Positions 1-11,084 of a stretch of 64,000 nucleotides of DNA are shown here, piece after piece. Source of the stretch: Chelydra serpentina. Taxonomy: Eukaryota; Chordata; Testudines; Chelydridae. Each line of letters starts with the position of its first letter. The first letter of the stretch is position 1. Location of the stretch: the NCBI GenBank assembly GCA_037349315.1, contig JBAIAC010000003.1, forward strand, positions 15,190,501 through 15,254,500. The letters run 5' to 3'. A program made the translations under genes and the position numbers. Under the pieces are notes generated by a model. That model ran no database searches. It saw only the letters and a program-made list of their open reading frames with translations, and was not told the DNA's origin.

Positions 1-737
1 CGGCAGACTTGGCGGCTCCTCAGGGTAACTGGCGAGCGGCAGAATTGGCAGTATCTCTGGGCTTGGGCTAGCGTCAGGCGTGTCCGACACCATCAGGTGG
101 TCCAGAGATATCTACATGGAATACATCACAGGACACCGTCAGTACCAGGTTGAGTAATCGAGAACGACAGTCAGGGAAATAACCCACTTCCTCCCGTGAT
201 GAACCAAGAGACGCATCCCACCCATGTACTTATTCACTAGACCAAACTGCCCCTCTTGGGCAGCGTGGAATGAGCCCCACAGGAGCCTTTTCTCCAGGCA
301 ACGGCTGCTGTGGGGGAGGCAGGTTTGCTCTGCCCCAGACAGCTCATCCCCACAGGGGCTAAGGGAATCTGGGCCATGCCCCCAGGGAGCAGAGCCCCGA
401 AGGGAGGCTGGAGGGGCAGTCAAATGCCAGCCCTCCCCCATGTAACCAGGACAGTGAGAAACTCCTTGCCAGCCCCCAACCAGCCGAGAGACACCAATAG
501 AGCTCGTCAGTGAGAACAAAATAAACTCAGCTGCCAGAGAGGGAGCGCCCATCACTGCTGCTTTCTGCTCCGCAGCTGGGAGTGTCCCCTCGCTGGAGCA
601 GGGTGAGCGCAGGAGGTAGTAATAGGGGCAGGTTCAGCAGAGTCTCAAGGACTCACTCACAAGTCGGTTTCTCCTTGGAGAGGGATTTTGATCAGTTAAC
701 GTTTCAGTGGACAAAGGCTCAAAGATCTGTTGACAAA
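1..737. other. Unannotated upstream stretch
   Basis: I recognise no gene or repeat family here. A minus-strand open frame over 139-555 has no recognisable domain and low-complexity content, so I treat it as chance. In other vertebrates the neighbour upstream of MFHAS1 is ERI1, but nothing here resembles it. Confidence 0.4.
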
Positions 738-2277
738 TAAGAACATAAGAACGGCCAGACTGGGTCAGACCAAGGGTCAGTCTAGCCCAGTATCCTGCCT
801 TCCAACAGTGGCCAATGCCAGGTGCCCCAGAGGGAATGAACAGAACAGCTAATCATTAAGTGATCCATTCCCTGTCGCCCATTCCCAGCTTCTGGCAAAC
901 AGAGGCTAGGGACACCATCCCGGCCAGTTGCCTTTGATGGACCTATTCTCCATGAACTTATCTAGTTCTTTTTTGAAACCTGTTATAGTCTTGGCCTTCA
1001 TGACATCCTCTGGCAAGGAGTTCCACAGGATGAGTGCGCGTTGTGTGAAGAAATACTTCCTTTTGTTTGTTTTAAACTTGCTGACTATTAATTTCATTTG
1101 GTGACCCCTAGTTCTTGTGTTTTGAGGAGTAAATAACAGTTCCTTATTTACTTTCTCAACACCCGTCATGATTTTATAGACCTCTACCATATCCCACCTT
1201 AGTCGTCTCCTTTCCAAGCTGAAAAGTCCCAGTCTTATTAATCTCTCCTCATATGGCAGCTGTTCCATATCCCTAATCATGTTTGTTGCCCTTTTCTGAA
1301 AGTTTTCCAATTCCTATATATCTTTTTTGAGATGGGGCGACCACATCTGCACGTAGTATTCAAGATGTGGGTGTACCATGGATTTATATAGAGGCAATAT
1401 GATATTTTCTATCTCATTATCTATCCCTTTCTTAATCATTCCCAAAATTCTGTTCGCTTTTTTGACTGCCGCTGCACAGAGTGGATATTTTCAGATATCT
1501 ACAATGACTCCAAGATCTCTTTCTTGAGTGGTAACAGCTAATTTAGACCCCATCATTTTATATGTATAGTTGAGATTATGTTTTCCAATGTGCATTACTT
1601 TGCATTTATCAACATTGAATTTCATCTACCATTTTTTTGCCCAGTCACCCAGTTTTGAGAGATCCTTTTGTAGCAGTCTGCCTGGGACTTAACTATCTTG
1701 AATAGTTTTGTATCTGCAAATTTTGCCACCTCACTGTTTACCCCTTTTTCCACGTGAGGGACCATGTCAAAGGCTTTCTGAAAATCTAAGTACACTATAT
1801 CCCCTGGATCCCTCTTGTCTACATGCTTGTTGACCCCCTCAAAGAATTCTATTAGATTGGTAAGGCATGATTTCCCTTTACAAAAACCATGTTGACTATT
1901 CCCCAACAAACTATGGTCATCTATGTGTCTGACAATTTTGTTCTTTATTATAGCATCAACCAGTTTGCCCGGTGCAGAAATCAGCCTTACCAGCCTGTAA
2001 TTGCCGGTGTCACCTCTGGAACCCTTTTTAAAAATTGGCGTCACATTAGCTATCGTTCAGTCATTTGGTACAGATGCTGATTTAAATGATAGGCTGCAGA
2101 CTACAGTTAGTAGTCCTGCAATTTCACATTTGAGTTCCTTCAGAACTCTTGGGTGATACCATCTGGTCCTGGTGACTTATTACAGTTTAGTTTATCAATT
2201 TGTTCCAAAACCTCCTCTAATGATACTTCAATCTGGGACAGTTCCTCAGATTTGTCACCTAAAATATATGGCTCAGG
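738..2277 (-). mobile_element. CR1 LINE, 5'-truncated, reverse orientation
   Basis: Read on the minus strand this is the 3' part of a CR1 non-LTR retrotransposon. The 906-1310 minus frame holds the typical CR1 C-terminal segment ([22 protein letters not shown]). The 1622-2044 minus frame holds RT palm motif A (VYLDFQKAFD). The segment near 2080-2277 matches the region before the RT seen again in the + strand copy at 42805. The frame is broken by shifts and stops, so the copy is dead. The left edge (738) is the element's 3' end and carries the CR1 sequence common to the copy at 36032. Confidence 0.85.
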
Positions 2278-2699
2278 TTGTTGTTGTTGGAAATCCAAGA
2301 TGGAGTATTGGGGCAAATGTGAAAAATCCCCCTACACCTCTTGCTCAAAGTGCCCTGGGAAAGATGGGCAGAGTGGGAAGCCAGGAGCGCTTGAGTTCTA
2401 CTGCTAGCTCATTCGCCAGCTGCTATTATTTCAGTCTGTTGCACAACCCTTCTTTTTGAGGTCTTGTTCATAGTCAGCTGTAGAAGGCCAGCAAGTGTCA
2501 TTTCCTTCCTTCACAAACATTGCTTCTAGCAACCACTAGACCAAATTCCCCTTGCAGGGCCAGGCACAGAACCTAGGAATCCCCATACCCAATATCCTAC
2601 TGCTGTCTAGCAAATACGTGTCACCATTGGCAAAAGTCACTCCCCCACCCCCAGCAGTTGGGGAGCAGAGAAAGTGACAGCCTGATTCCACAACCCCCG
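2278..2699. other. Unannotated spacer
   Basis: No gene and no recognisable repeat. Short open frames here have no domain. Confidence 0.35.
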
Positions 2700-3533
2700 T
2701 GTGACAAAGTGGGGTTTTCCCCCTTGTTATGTTGCATGTGAGTCTTACTGCCCTGTATGAACACTGTGTGTACCTCAGTTTCCCTGTGTGCTGCACCAAT
2801 GCCTAGGTGGTGGGAATTGGCTGTGTGACTATTACTGGGCAGGTGAGACTGCTCCAGCTGTCTGCAGGTAAGCGATGGCCGGTGCCCTTCCTAACCTGAG
2901 AACCAGGACGGGGATGCAACTAGGTGACACCTTGCCTGGGAAGTAGGACAAAGACCGGAGGAGGAGCAACGGGCATGTCAGAAGTGGCAGGGTCCAGGGC
3001 AGTCTGCCGTGGGGGGGCTCAAGGAGTGGGGAGTCCATGGCGTCTGGGGTTCTCCTAAAATGGACTTGGCTGAAAATCCCTGGTTTCTGTGCTATGTTGT
3101 GTTCCTGTGGACTAATAAACCTTCTGTTGTACTCACTGGCTGAGAGTCACAGCTGACTGCGGAGTTGGGGTGCAAGGTCCTTTGGCTTCCCCAGGAGCCC
3201 TGCCCAGCCCAGGAGGAATCGCTGCGGGAAGCGCACGGTGAGAACAGAGATGCTGAATGCTCTGAGGTCAGACCCAGGTAGGGTGACCAGACAGTAAGTG
3301 TGAAAAATCGGGACCAGTGGTGGGGGGTAATAGGCACCTATATAAGCCAAAACCCCAAATATCGGGATTGTCCCTATAAAATTGGGACATCTGGTCACCC
3401 TAGACCCAGGAAGGCCGAAGCCGGCGAGGCTCCTGCCCCGAAGACACTGTGCTCCGAGCGAGGATGCTCCCCCAGAGTCCTGGCTGGATTCGCTCGGGGC
3501 AGGTGCAGAGCATCGCCCAGGGACCCCGGGACT
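2700..3533 (+). repeat. Solo-LTR-like repeat with nested MITE
   Basis: The block opens with TGTGAC and has an AATAAA polyadenylation signal at 3114-3119. It resembles an interspersed LTR that I associate with turtle genomes. No gag, pol or primer-binding region follows, so it would be a solo LTR. A hAT-type MITE (3279-3402) interrupts it cleanly. The right boundary is uncertain because the LTR end is degraded near 3533. The element family (gypsy-like or retroviral) cannot be decided here. Confidence 0.5.
3279..3402 (+). mobile_element. hAT-type MITE copy A
   Basis: A 124-bp element bounded by perfect 13-bp terminal inverted repeats, TAGGGTGACCAGA, and by a perfect 8-bp direct repeat GACCCAGG (3271-3278 and 3403-3410). 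An 8-bp target duplication fits the hAT superfamily. It has no coding capacity. It sits inside the LTR-like repeat, so it inserted later. A second, inverted copy lies at 3598-3719. Confidence 0.88.
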
Positions 3534-3597
3534 CTAGGGGACCAGGTCTGTGCTGTGAGCCTAACAGCTCGGCGTCAACCCCTGCCAAGGCTCCGCG

Positions 3598-3719
3598 TAG
3601 GGTGACCAGATGTCCTGATTTTATAGGGACAGTCCCGATTTTGGGGTCTTTTTCTTAGATAGGCTCCTATTACCCCCCACCCCGGCCCGATTTTTCACAC
3701 TTGCTGTCTGGTCACTCTA
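3598..3719 (-). mobile_element. hAT-type MITE copy B, inverted
   Basis: Same family as 3279-3402 but in opposite orientation. It starts TAGGGTGACCAGA and ends in CTGGTCACTCTA. The flanking 8-mers (GCTCCGCG and GCTGTGGG) agree at only five positions, so the duplication is eroded or the ends are off by a base. It abuts the CpG-rich promoter region of MFHAS1. Confidence 0.82.
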
Positions 3720-3926
3720 GCTGTGGGGCGGGAGCAGCAGGGTGGTGGTGGGGTTTTACAGGCAGTCTCCTCACGCCCTGGTGGGGGGGACGTGGCGGGG
3801 TGCCAGGCCTGGAGGCGCTGGGGCGTAGGGCGCCGCGCCCAGGCAACGGGGCTGGCGGGGGGCCGGACGCTGAGCCCAGGCCGGGGTGAGGGGAGCGGGA
3901 AGGCGCCGTTCCCGGCGCTGGGGGCC

Positions 3927-3990
3927 GTGGGCGGGGTCCCGCTCGAAGGGGGCGGGCGGAGATTGGGGGCCGGCTACGCAGGGGGCGGGC
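3927..3990 (+). promoter_or_regulatory. GC boxes and inverted CCAAT box (likely core promoter)
   Basis: GC boxes (Sp1-type) lie at about 3929-3936, 3948-3957 and 3981-3990, and an inverted CCAAT box (GATTGG) at 3961-3966. No TATA box is visible, which fits a CpG-island promoter with dispersed start sites. The transcription start is inferred to lie between here and about 4060, not seen directly. Confidence 0.5.
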
Positions 3991-4058
3991 CGGCCTGGGC
4001 CCCTCCCCCGGCGGGGCGGTGCCGCGCTCCCCTCCCCCGGAGCGGCCCGGCGCGGAGC

Positions 4059-4163
4059 ATGGGGCTGGCGGCTGCCGAGGCGCCGGCGGGCTGGGGAGGT
4101 CCCGGCCCCGGCCCAGCGAGAGGGGGCTGCGCCGAGCGCCCCGCGGCCCGGCCCGGCCGGTAG
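4059..4163 (+). CDS. Upstream ORF in the MFHAS1 leader (34 codons)
   Basis: The ATG at 4059 opens a 34-codon frame that ends at TAG 4161-4163, 31 nt before the main start and in another frame. Its start context (GAGCATGG) has G at +4. If transcription begins upstream of 4059, ribosomes would meet this short frame first. The peptide is rich in Gly, Ala, Pro and Arg with no known domain, so any role would be translational control rather than a product. It is not shown to be translated. Confidence 0.35.
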   Translation: MGLAAAEAPAGWGGPGPGPARGGCAERPAARPGR

Positions 4164-4194
4164 CGCGGCCCCGCTCCCCGCCCGGCGGCGGGCG

Positions 4195-7100
4195 ATGGCC
4201 GAGCCCGAGCCCCCCGCGGCGGCCCGGCGCTGGCGAGACGCCGCCCTGCGCGCGCGGAAGCTGCGGGGCAACCTGCGGCAGCTGAGCCTGGGCCCGCGCG
4301 AGGAGCCGGAGCCGGAGCCCGCCGGGCCGCCCGCGCCGCGCCGCCCGCCCCTGCCCGCCGGGCCGGGCGAGCCGGCGGCGCTGAGCCTGAGCGGCCGCGG
4401 CCTGGAGGAGCTGCCCGAGGGGCTGGGCGCCGCGCTGGGCGGCCTGCGCGTCCTCAGCCTGCGCCGCAACCGCCTGGCCCGGCTCCCCGCCGCGCTGCGC
4501 CACCTGGGCCGCCTGGCCGAGCTCGACCTGAGCCACAACCGGCTGGGCGGCCTGGGCGACGGCGAGGCGCTGGCGCCGCTGCGGGAGCTGCGCAAGCTGA
4601 GCCTGAGCCACAACCAGCTGGGCGCGGACGGGGCGGCGCTGCCCGGGCGGCTGGGCGCGCTGCGGCAGCTGGAGGAGCTGGACCTGAGCTTCAACCGCCT
4701 GCGCCGCCTGCCCGAGGCGCTGGGCCGCCTGCAGCGCCTGCGCTCGCTGGACGTGGACCACAACCAGCTGCCGGCCTTCCCGGCGCCGCTGCTGGAGCTG
4801 GGCGCGCTGGAGGAGCTGGACTGCTCGGGCAACCGGCAGCTGCGCGTCCTGCCCGAGGGCATCGCGGCCTTGCACCGCCTCAAGATCCTGTGGCTGAGCG
4901 GCACCGGGCTGGGCGCCCTGCCCCAGGGGCTGTGCCAGCTGGCCGCCTTGGAGAGCCTCATGCTGGACGGCAACCAGCTGCGGGGCCTGCCCCTCGGCTT
5001 CGGCGGCCTGCGGCGCCTCAAGATGCTGAACCTCTCCTCCAACCTGCTGGGGGAGTTCCCCGAGGCCGTGCTCGCCCTGCCCAGCCTGGAGGAGCTCTAC
5101 CTGAGCCGCAACCAGCTCCCCCTGCTGCCCGCCCGCCTCTGCCAGCTGCGCCAGCTCCGCGCCCTCTGGCTGGACAACAACCGCCTCCGCTACCTGCCCG
5201 ACTCCATCGTGCAGCTCCACAGCCTGGAGGAACTCGTGCTGCAGGGCAACCAGATCGCCATCCTGCCCGAGGGCTTTGGGCAGCTCTCCCGGGTCACCCT
5301 CTGGAAGATCAAGGACAACCCGCTCATCCAGCCCCCTTACGAGGTTTGCATGAAGGGCATCCCCTACATTGCCGCTTACCAGCAGGAGCTGGCGCACTCC
5401 CAGCCGGCTGTCAAGCCCCGGCTCAAGCTGGTCCTCATGGGCCTGAAGGATGCTGGCAAGACCCTGCTGAGAAGGTGCCTGATGGAGGAGGAGCGGCAGA
5501 GAGACTCTCCCCTGGCCGCAGCTGGCAAAGATGCGGGGAGAACCCTGGGCCCCACTCCCGAAGGTGTTGGGAAAGTACAGCTAGGACATAGCCCCATTAC
5601 CGAGCCCCGAGATGCTTCGTCTTCAAAAGGCTCCTCGCTAGGACATGCCTCCATTGAGCAGCAGGACCCACTGCTGTCCCCGTCCCTTCAAGTTGCTGGG
5701 AAAATCAAGTTAGAGCACGAGGACGTCTGCCTGTCTCCATCCCCAAAAGTTAACGGGGAAGCCCAGATAGGACACTTCCCCACGCTGCTGGAGCGAGACA
5801 CCTCCCTGACACGATTGGTAGCAGGACTGCCAGGCACTAGCCAGGGTATTGAGGTGACAGACTGGACGGCAGATGCAGAGAGGGGTCTGACCTTCATTGT
5901 GTATGAGCTGGCGGGTGACCCTAGCTACGATGTGATCCAATCCTTCTTCCTTTCCCCGGGAGCCCTGTATGTGCTGGCGGTGAACCTGAGTGCCTACACC
6001 CCCCATTGCTTCTACTCGGCCGTGGGCTACTTCCTGCACTGGCTTGGTGCCAAAGTGCCCCATGCTGTCGTGTGCATGGTGGGCACCCATGCTGACCTGT
6101 GTGCTGAGCGGGAACTGGAGGAGAAGTGCCTGGACATCCACCACCAAATTGCCCTGCAGGAGAAGCGGGATGCCGAGGGACTCCAGAGCTTGGCCCAGCA
6201 GGTGGACAATGCCCTTGGACAGGACTTTGATCTGCGTTGCTCCAGCCCCCATACTGCCTTCTATGGGGTTTCAGACAAGAACCTGCGGCGCAAGAAGGCC
6301 CAGTTCCAGTATCTGCTCAACCACCGGCCTCAGATCCTCTCGCCGGTGCTGCCCATCAGCTGCCAGGACCACTACCAGGTGCGCCGCCTGCGGGACAAGC
6401 TTCTGTCAGTAGCTGAGCACCGGGACATCTTCCCAAACCTGCACCGAGTGCTACCCAAGTCCTGGCAGGTGCTGGAAGAGCTGCACTTCCAGCCGCAGGC
6501 TCAGCAGCTGTGGCTCAGCTGGTGGGATTCGGCACGGCTGGGCTTGCAGGCGGGCCTGACCGAGGACCGACTCCAGAGCGCCCTGTCCTATCTGCATGAA
6601 AGTGGCAAGCTGCTGTACTTCGAGGAGCATCTGACTCTGCGGGAGTACGTATTCCACAACCTGCCCAGGCTCATTGACATCCTCAATGTCTTCTGCCAGC
6701 GGGACACCACGGTGCTGCTCCAGAAACTGCTCAGTGACACCCATGTAGATGAACTGAGAACCACCCAGCTCCACCACCACGTGGAAGGGTTCCTGCTGCA
6801 TGGGCTCCTTCCTGCCCATGTTATCCGCCTGCTTCTCAAGCCCCATATCCAGAGCCGGGAGGACCTGCAGCTTATCCTGGAGCTGCTGGAGAAAATGGGG
6901 CTCTGCTACTGCATCAATAAGCCCAAATGCAAACCCCTGAATGGGGCCACTGCCTGGTACAAGTTCCCCTGCTATGTGAAGAACGAAGTGCCCCATGCAG
7001 AGGCTTGGATTAATGGTACCAACCTGAGTGGGCAGTCCCTTGGGATTGAACAATTGCAGATTGAATACACCTTCCCCTTCATTTTCCCACCTGGGTTATT

Positions 7101-7414
7101 TGCACGCTACAGTGTCCAGATCAACAGCCATGTGGTTCAGCGGTCCGATGGCAGATACCAGATTTATGCCTACAGGGGGAAGGTGCCTGTGGTGGTGAGT
7201 TACAGGCCTGCTAGGAGCACTCTGCAGCCAGATACTCTGTCTATTGCTAGTCACGCATCTCTACCAAATATATGGACAGCCTGGCAAGCTATTACCCCCT
7301 TAGTGGAAGAACTGAATGTACTGCTTCAAGAATGGCCAGGCTTGTACTACACTGTGCACATCCTCTGTTCCAAGTGCCTTAAAAGAGGATCGCCGAACCC
7401 ATACGCTTTTCCAG
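4195..7414 (+). CDS. MFHAS1: MFHAS1, first coding exon (LRR-Roc-COR protein), partial
   Basis: The protein is a ROCO-family signalling protein (also called MASL1) reported to act in Toll-like receptor, inflammatory and MAPK signalling. The ATG at 4195 is chosen because it opens the conserved N-terminus ([14 protein letters not shown]) and has purine at -3 and G at +4. Residues about 63-385 are leucine-rich repeats. The Roc P-loop GLKDAGKT is at residues 416-423, a switch II-like ELAGD follows near residue 570, and GTHAD is at 630-634 in the G4 position. COR runs from about 725 to the exon end, with conserved [13 protein letters not shown] and [15 protein letters not shown]. The exon supplies 1073 codons plus one base and stops in phase 1 at AG|GTAAGG. 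The human protein is 1052 residues in total; the excess here is an insert at about 433-550. The last roughly 45 residues should come from exons beyond the window. Confidence 0.95.
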
Positions 7415-7420
7415 GTAAGG
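7413..7420 (+). promoter_or_regulatory. MFHAS1: MFHAS1 exon 1 5' splice site
   Basis: AG|GTAAGG is a near-consensus donor, placed just after the codons for the conserved stretch SPNPYAFP. Reading on into the intron gives only G, K, V and then TGA at 7423-7425. The known gene also has a giant first coding exon followed by short ones, which supports this boundary. Confidence 0.85.
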
Positions 7421-9839
7421 TGTGATTCAGCTTGGCTTTAGTAGCCTTTACATGATTTAAATATCACCCATTTTTCCAGAGCACTGCTTTTCAAAGCGGT
7501 TTGGTTTCGTGGGTAACTTTTTGGGGGATAATTCTCTTCCCAGCCTAATTCCGCCCCTTCCCTACAACTGCAGTACATGGTTACATGGGAGAACATGGAC
7601 TGAAGGAAACAGGATCAAAATAAACTTAATTTGAGATGTGCGGCTGCTGCATGGTCATATTTCCCTCCCCCCCCCCCCCCCCCATTTCTAGCTGTATGGT
7701 CTATTTTTGTCCCTCAGGGTAGGGTCTTCCCATAGAGTAAGACTTAACCCCCAAGTTGCCTGTGCTCCCTACTCTGCATTTTTGTGTTCACATTTTATTG
7801 CTTCCCCTTCACTTTGGGGCTGTCTGTAATTCAGTTGTGTTCGAATTTACATACTCAAAAAAACAAAGGAAGCTATGAAGTAGCTACTCGGAATGAACTC
7901 AGGGTTTTTCCCCGTTTTTTTGTTTAAAAAAAGCCTTCAGAAAACCTCAAATTCCTGTCTAGATCTAGGAGGAATAGGCCCTTCCTGAATACTGAAGGGT
8001 GCTTCATCATCTTTGTTAAATAGCTCTGCAGACCTCCTAGAAGTGGGGCTCAGACCTGAGTTTGAGAGCCATTGTTTGGAGAATAACTCTGAAACTTTTT
8101 TTTTTAAACAAATTTTTATTGATGCTTTAAGTATATGTGAAACTTTAAAACCAGTGTTTGAAAGAGGTGTTAGTTATCACATATCTAGGTCATGGACATT
8201 TTCAGATGGTCTTTGGTTTAGATTCTGTTCCATTTAGTATGTATGCAGATGCTGCTATATCACTTCATGAAAGTGTTGCCACCTTTGATGCTACAGCCTC
8301 AAAGAGAACCAGAAAAGGATGCGTTAGCAATCAGTGCAGATGCTGGCATAAAATCAAAATAAACAACCTTAAGCAATGCTCTGAGCTTTCTAGCTCCCCC
8401 GCCCATAATGAAAGTACTTTGAAATATATTTTATTTATAAAGATTTTTAATGGGAAAGGAGGTGGAATAGTACTTAAACTGAGGATAGTAGGGCTGCTGC
8501 TTCAGTTCATGTGGTATAAGGTGAACAATTTAAACGTTTCTTAAGCTCTTTAAAGCAGAGAGGCTGGGGCACAACTAGCAGCTATGTCCTGGCTCAGTCA
8601 ATTACATCTCCCTCTCAGTGTATTAAGTTATAGAAATGACTGAAGGGAGAGCGTGAGCTTCCATTTCTGTGAGCCAATGCTAGCTATTTAAATATGAAGT
8701 GCATACCTGGACTTCTCTTTTGTGGACACACAACACAGTTTTCCTTGACCGCGACCAATCTGGTGTTTACGCTAAATTGAATTAATTAAAAGCTAAGCAA
8801 AAAAATTAACTGTACAGAAAATAAGTAAAATGCACAAATAACAGCAATAAGCACGGCATGTGCCTGCTTCTCGGTCTGGTGGGTGTTCGCTAACCCTTCC
8901 CTCCCCCATTGTCCATCCTGGTCCCTGATTGGGTCAGCAGTGATAATTCCTGGGCTGTAACTGTGGTGTTGATAAATGGAGAACTCCACTTCAAGCGCTT
9001 ATCAGGTGAACTAAATGCATCTAAAAATCAAGTACAAAAGAAAACTCTCTCTCTCTCTCAACGTTGGCAAAAGCTGTTGAGTACTTCCAGTAACCTGTGT
9101 GAGAGGCATAACAAACCCCCCACTCAGACCTAAAAAATCCCTTTTCATGTTTGTGTTTAGTCTCTTGAAATTGTTACACTCTGATTTTCCCCCCTGACTT
9201 CTTCTTTTTTTTGGTAGCTGTGTGAAGGAGTACATGAATTGAAATCTCAGTTGGAATCTGTGTGTGTATGCAAGAAACTCCCATCAGTAGTACTGATAAA
9301 TTGTGTGTGTTACTCTTTTGTGTGTGGATGCTTTGACTAGTTAAAAGGATGCTTGGAATGGCTCCTATATGTTCATAGAATCTGTTGCAACTATAAGAGG
9401 ATTAGATATTGTAATTGGAATACTTTTTACTTCTTTGAAACCTTTAGCAGGATCAGCCTTTAGTTTGAAATAGATTAAAAATATTTGAAATTTGTATCCT
9501 ATTAACTGGAAAGACTGTGAGATATGACAGCTTGTTGTTCAGTTAAGAATTAGTACAAGGCAAAAGAGTATTATACACTCTGTAGGTTAAAATGTAATTG
9601 TGGACACCCAAGTAAACACTATGTCCAGGTTTTCAAAATGGCCCAAAGCCAGGATCCAGGGGGACCTGATGTTCGAAAAGGCTGTGCACCCAGCAGGTCC
9701 TGTTGACTCAAAGCGTCTACTTTAAATAAAAAAAAATAAAAAATTGGTCTCTGCGTTTTACTAAAGAGGTTGAAATGTTTTTTCTGGTTGTGTGAAATGA
9801 TGTGCTGTAGACAAAATTCAAGTATTTTTTTCTTAAAAG
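7415..9839 (+). other. MFHAS1 intron, start; no gene recognised
   Basis: AT-rich intron sequence. A run of 17 C lies at 7667-7683 and an AATAAA at 7619-7624. Open frames at 8013-8544 and 8786-9235 have no recognisable domains. Confidence 0.5.
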
Positions 9840-10078
9840 TTGACTTATCAAAGTCAGCTGCATTACTGTAGTGCGTCTGGTGAAGACACTCTGTGCAGGG
9901 GGAGAGAGCTCTCCCCTCGGCATAAACTCCACCTCCGTGGCAGGCAGTACTATGTTGGTTGGAGAAGCTCTCCTGCTGACATAGCGCTGTCCACACCGGT
10001 GCTTAGGTTGGTGTAACTTGCATCTCTCAGGGGTGTGGATTATACCAAAGTAAGCTGTAGTGGAGGCCAAGCCTTAGT
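9840..10078 (-). mobile_element. Non-autonomous hAT-like element (family 1)
   Basis: The sequence shares a block with the copy at 58211-58459 in the opposite orientation: the reverse complement reads GGTGTGGACAGCGCTATGTC, followed by a GGAGAGCTTCTC box and, further on, a GGGGAGAGCTCTC box. Ends resemble the GGCTTGG/CTACACT termini of turtle non-autonomous DNA elements. No coding capacity. Boundaries are approximate. Confidence 0.6.
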
Positions 10079-10579
10079 TTGTGTCATTTGTGGGGGTTAC
10101 TTTGCTAACCTTTGTCAGACATCAAAGAATTAAAATGATCTGTTTGCTTTTGGAGAGTACTTGTGAGAATGTCTGAGACCAATGAAACAAAACCAAATCA
10201 GAAATAAGATGTTAAATCAAAGTGGGGAAGTCTTGTGCTGGTCTCGGTTGAATCTCAGCCAGCTAGCATTCATCCAAACTGCAGTTTATGTAGGATACTT
10301 CCACATGTTTTGGGGTGAGTTTCCAAACCCTTAAGGAGGGTTTAAGTGGCATGGAGGAGACTATGGGGAATCTCTAAGTTTCACTACTGGAAAGCAGTCT
10401 GTGTTCGTGCATATTAAGCTGATGTTTCAAGTCCACATTAATACAGCCCAAGACTGTCTCAGATTAGCAGTTATGTCAGGTGCAGAGAACTGGTCAAACA
10501 CGGTAGTGGTGGGACAGAAGTGGCCAAATTTTCATGAAGGGGGAAAACTAGCTAGGATACAGAAAGCAAAGAATAGGAT
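10079..10579. other. Unannotated intron stretch
   Basis: No gene or repeat recognised. Confidence 0.35.
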
Positions 10580-10985
10580 GAAATGGTCAACTTTCACCAT
10601 GGCCAAAGGTAAGCAGAGGCTTCTTCTGGATGCTGTGTGCAGTATTGGTCACCTCATCTTGAAAAGGCTATTATAAAAGTGGAAGAGCTCAGAGAAGAGG
10701 GGTGAAAATGAATAAGGGCCTGGAAAAACTTTCCTATGAAGAGATTGAAAAGACTGGGATTGTTCTTAGACAGTAAATGAATGAGAAGGGGACAGGATAA
10801 ATGTACCTACAATAATTAATTGTCCTCTAGAAAAGGTAAATCAGGAGCTTCTGCTCTTCTTGTCTTCGATCACAAGAACAAGGGGACGTGCCATGAAATT
10901 AAAAGGTGAGAAATCCAAAACTGACAAAAAGGAAATACTTTTTCATGCAATCTGTGAGCTCACTGCCACCTGAAGTCATCTGGAA
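10580..10985 (+). mobile_element. Decayed L2/CR1-type LINE 3' fragment
   Basis: Scattered matches to the C-terminal part of CR1/L2-group ORF2 are readable: a segment like LDAVCSIGHLILKRLL, then sequence matching the RGxxxKLxxxKYFFxQ region near 10890-10950. Several frameshifts and stops and strong divergence mark an old copy. The exact clade is uncertain. Confidence 0.5.
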
Positions 10986-11084
10986 TTGCCAGGCTGGATC
11001 AGCCCCTTCTTTTCCAAGGTGCTCAGTGGCTAGGAGCTCCTGCTGTTCTCAGATGGGTGAAGGGGAGAACTCTCCGTCGCTTAG

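Larger units (their letters stand above)
3770..5400. promoter_or_regulatory. CpG island over MFHAS1 promoter and 5' exon 1
   Basis: The sequence becomes strongly G+C rich with dense CpG from about 3770 and stays so to about 5400, inside the LRR-coding part of the exon. The flanks and the rest of the intron are AT-rich or mixed. This is the usual setting of a vertebrate housekeeping-type promoter. Boundaries are by eye. Confidence 0.75.

Noticed and set aside
3886..4194. In-frame extension of MFHAS1 upstream of 4195
   Set aside because: The frame is open but its first codon is GTG, the sequence is promoter-like and GC-rich, and the conserved N-terminus begins at the ATG at 4195.
3712..5397. 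Long minus-strand open frames (561 and 423 codons) over the MFHAS1 exon
   Set aside because: They are antisense shadows of a GC-rich leucine-rich repeat coding region. Their translations are low-complexity (Gln/Ala/Leu/Arg/Pro) and match no domain.
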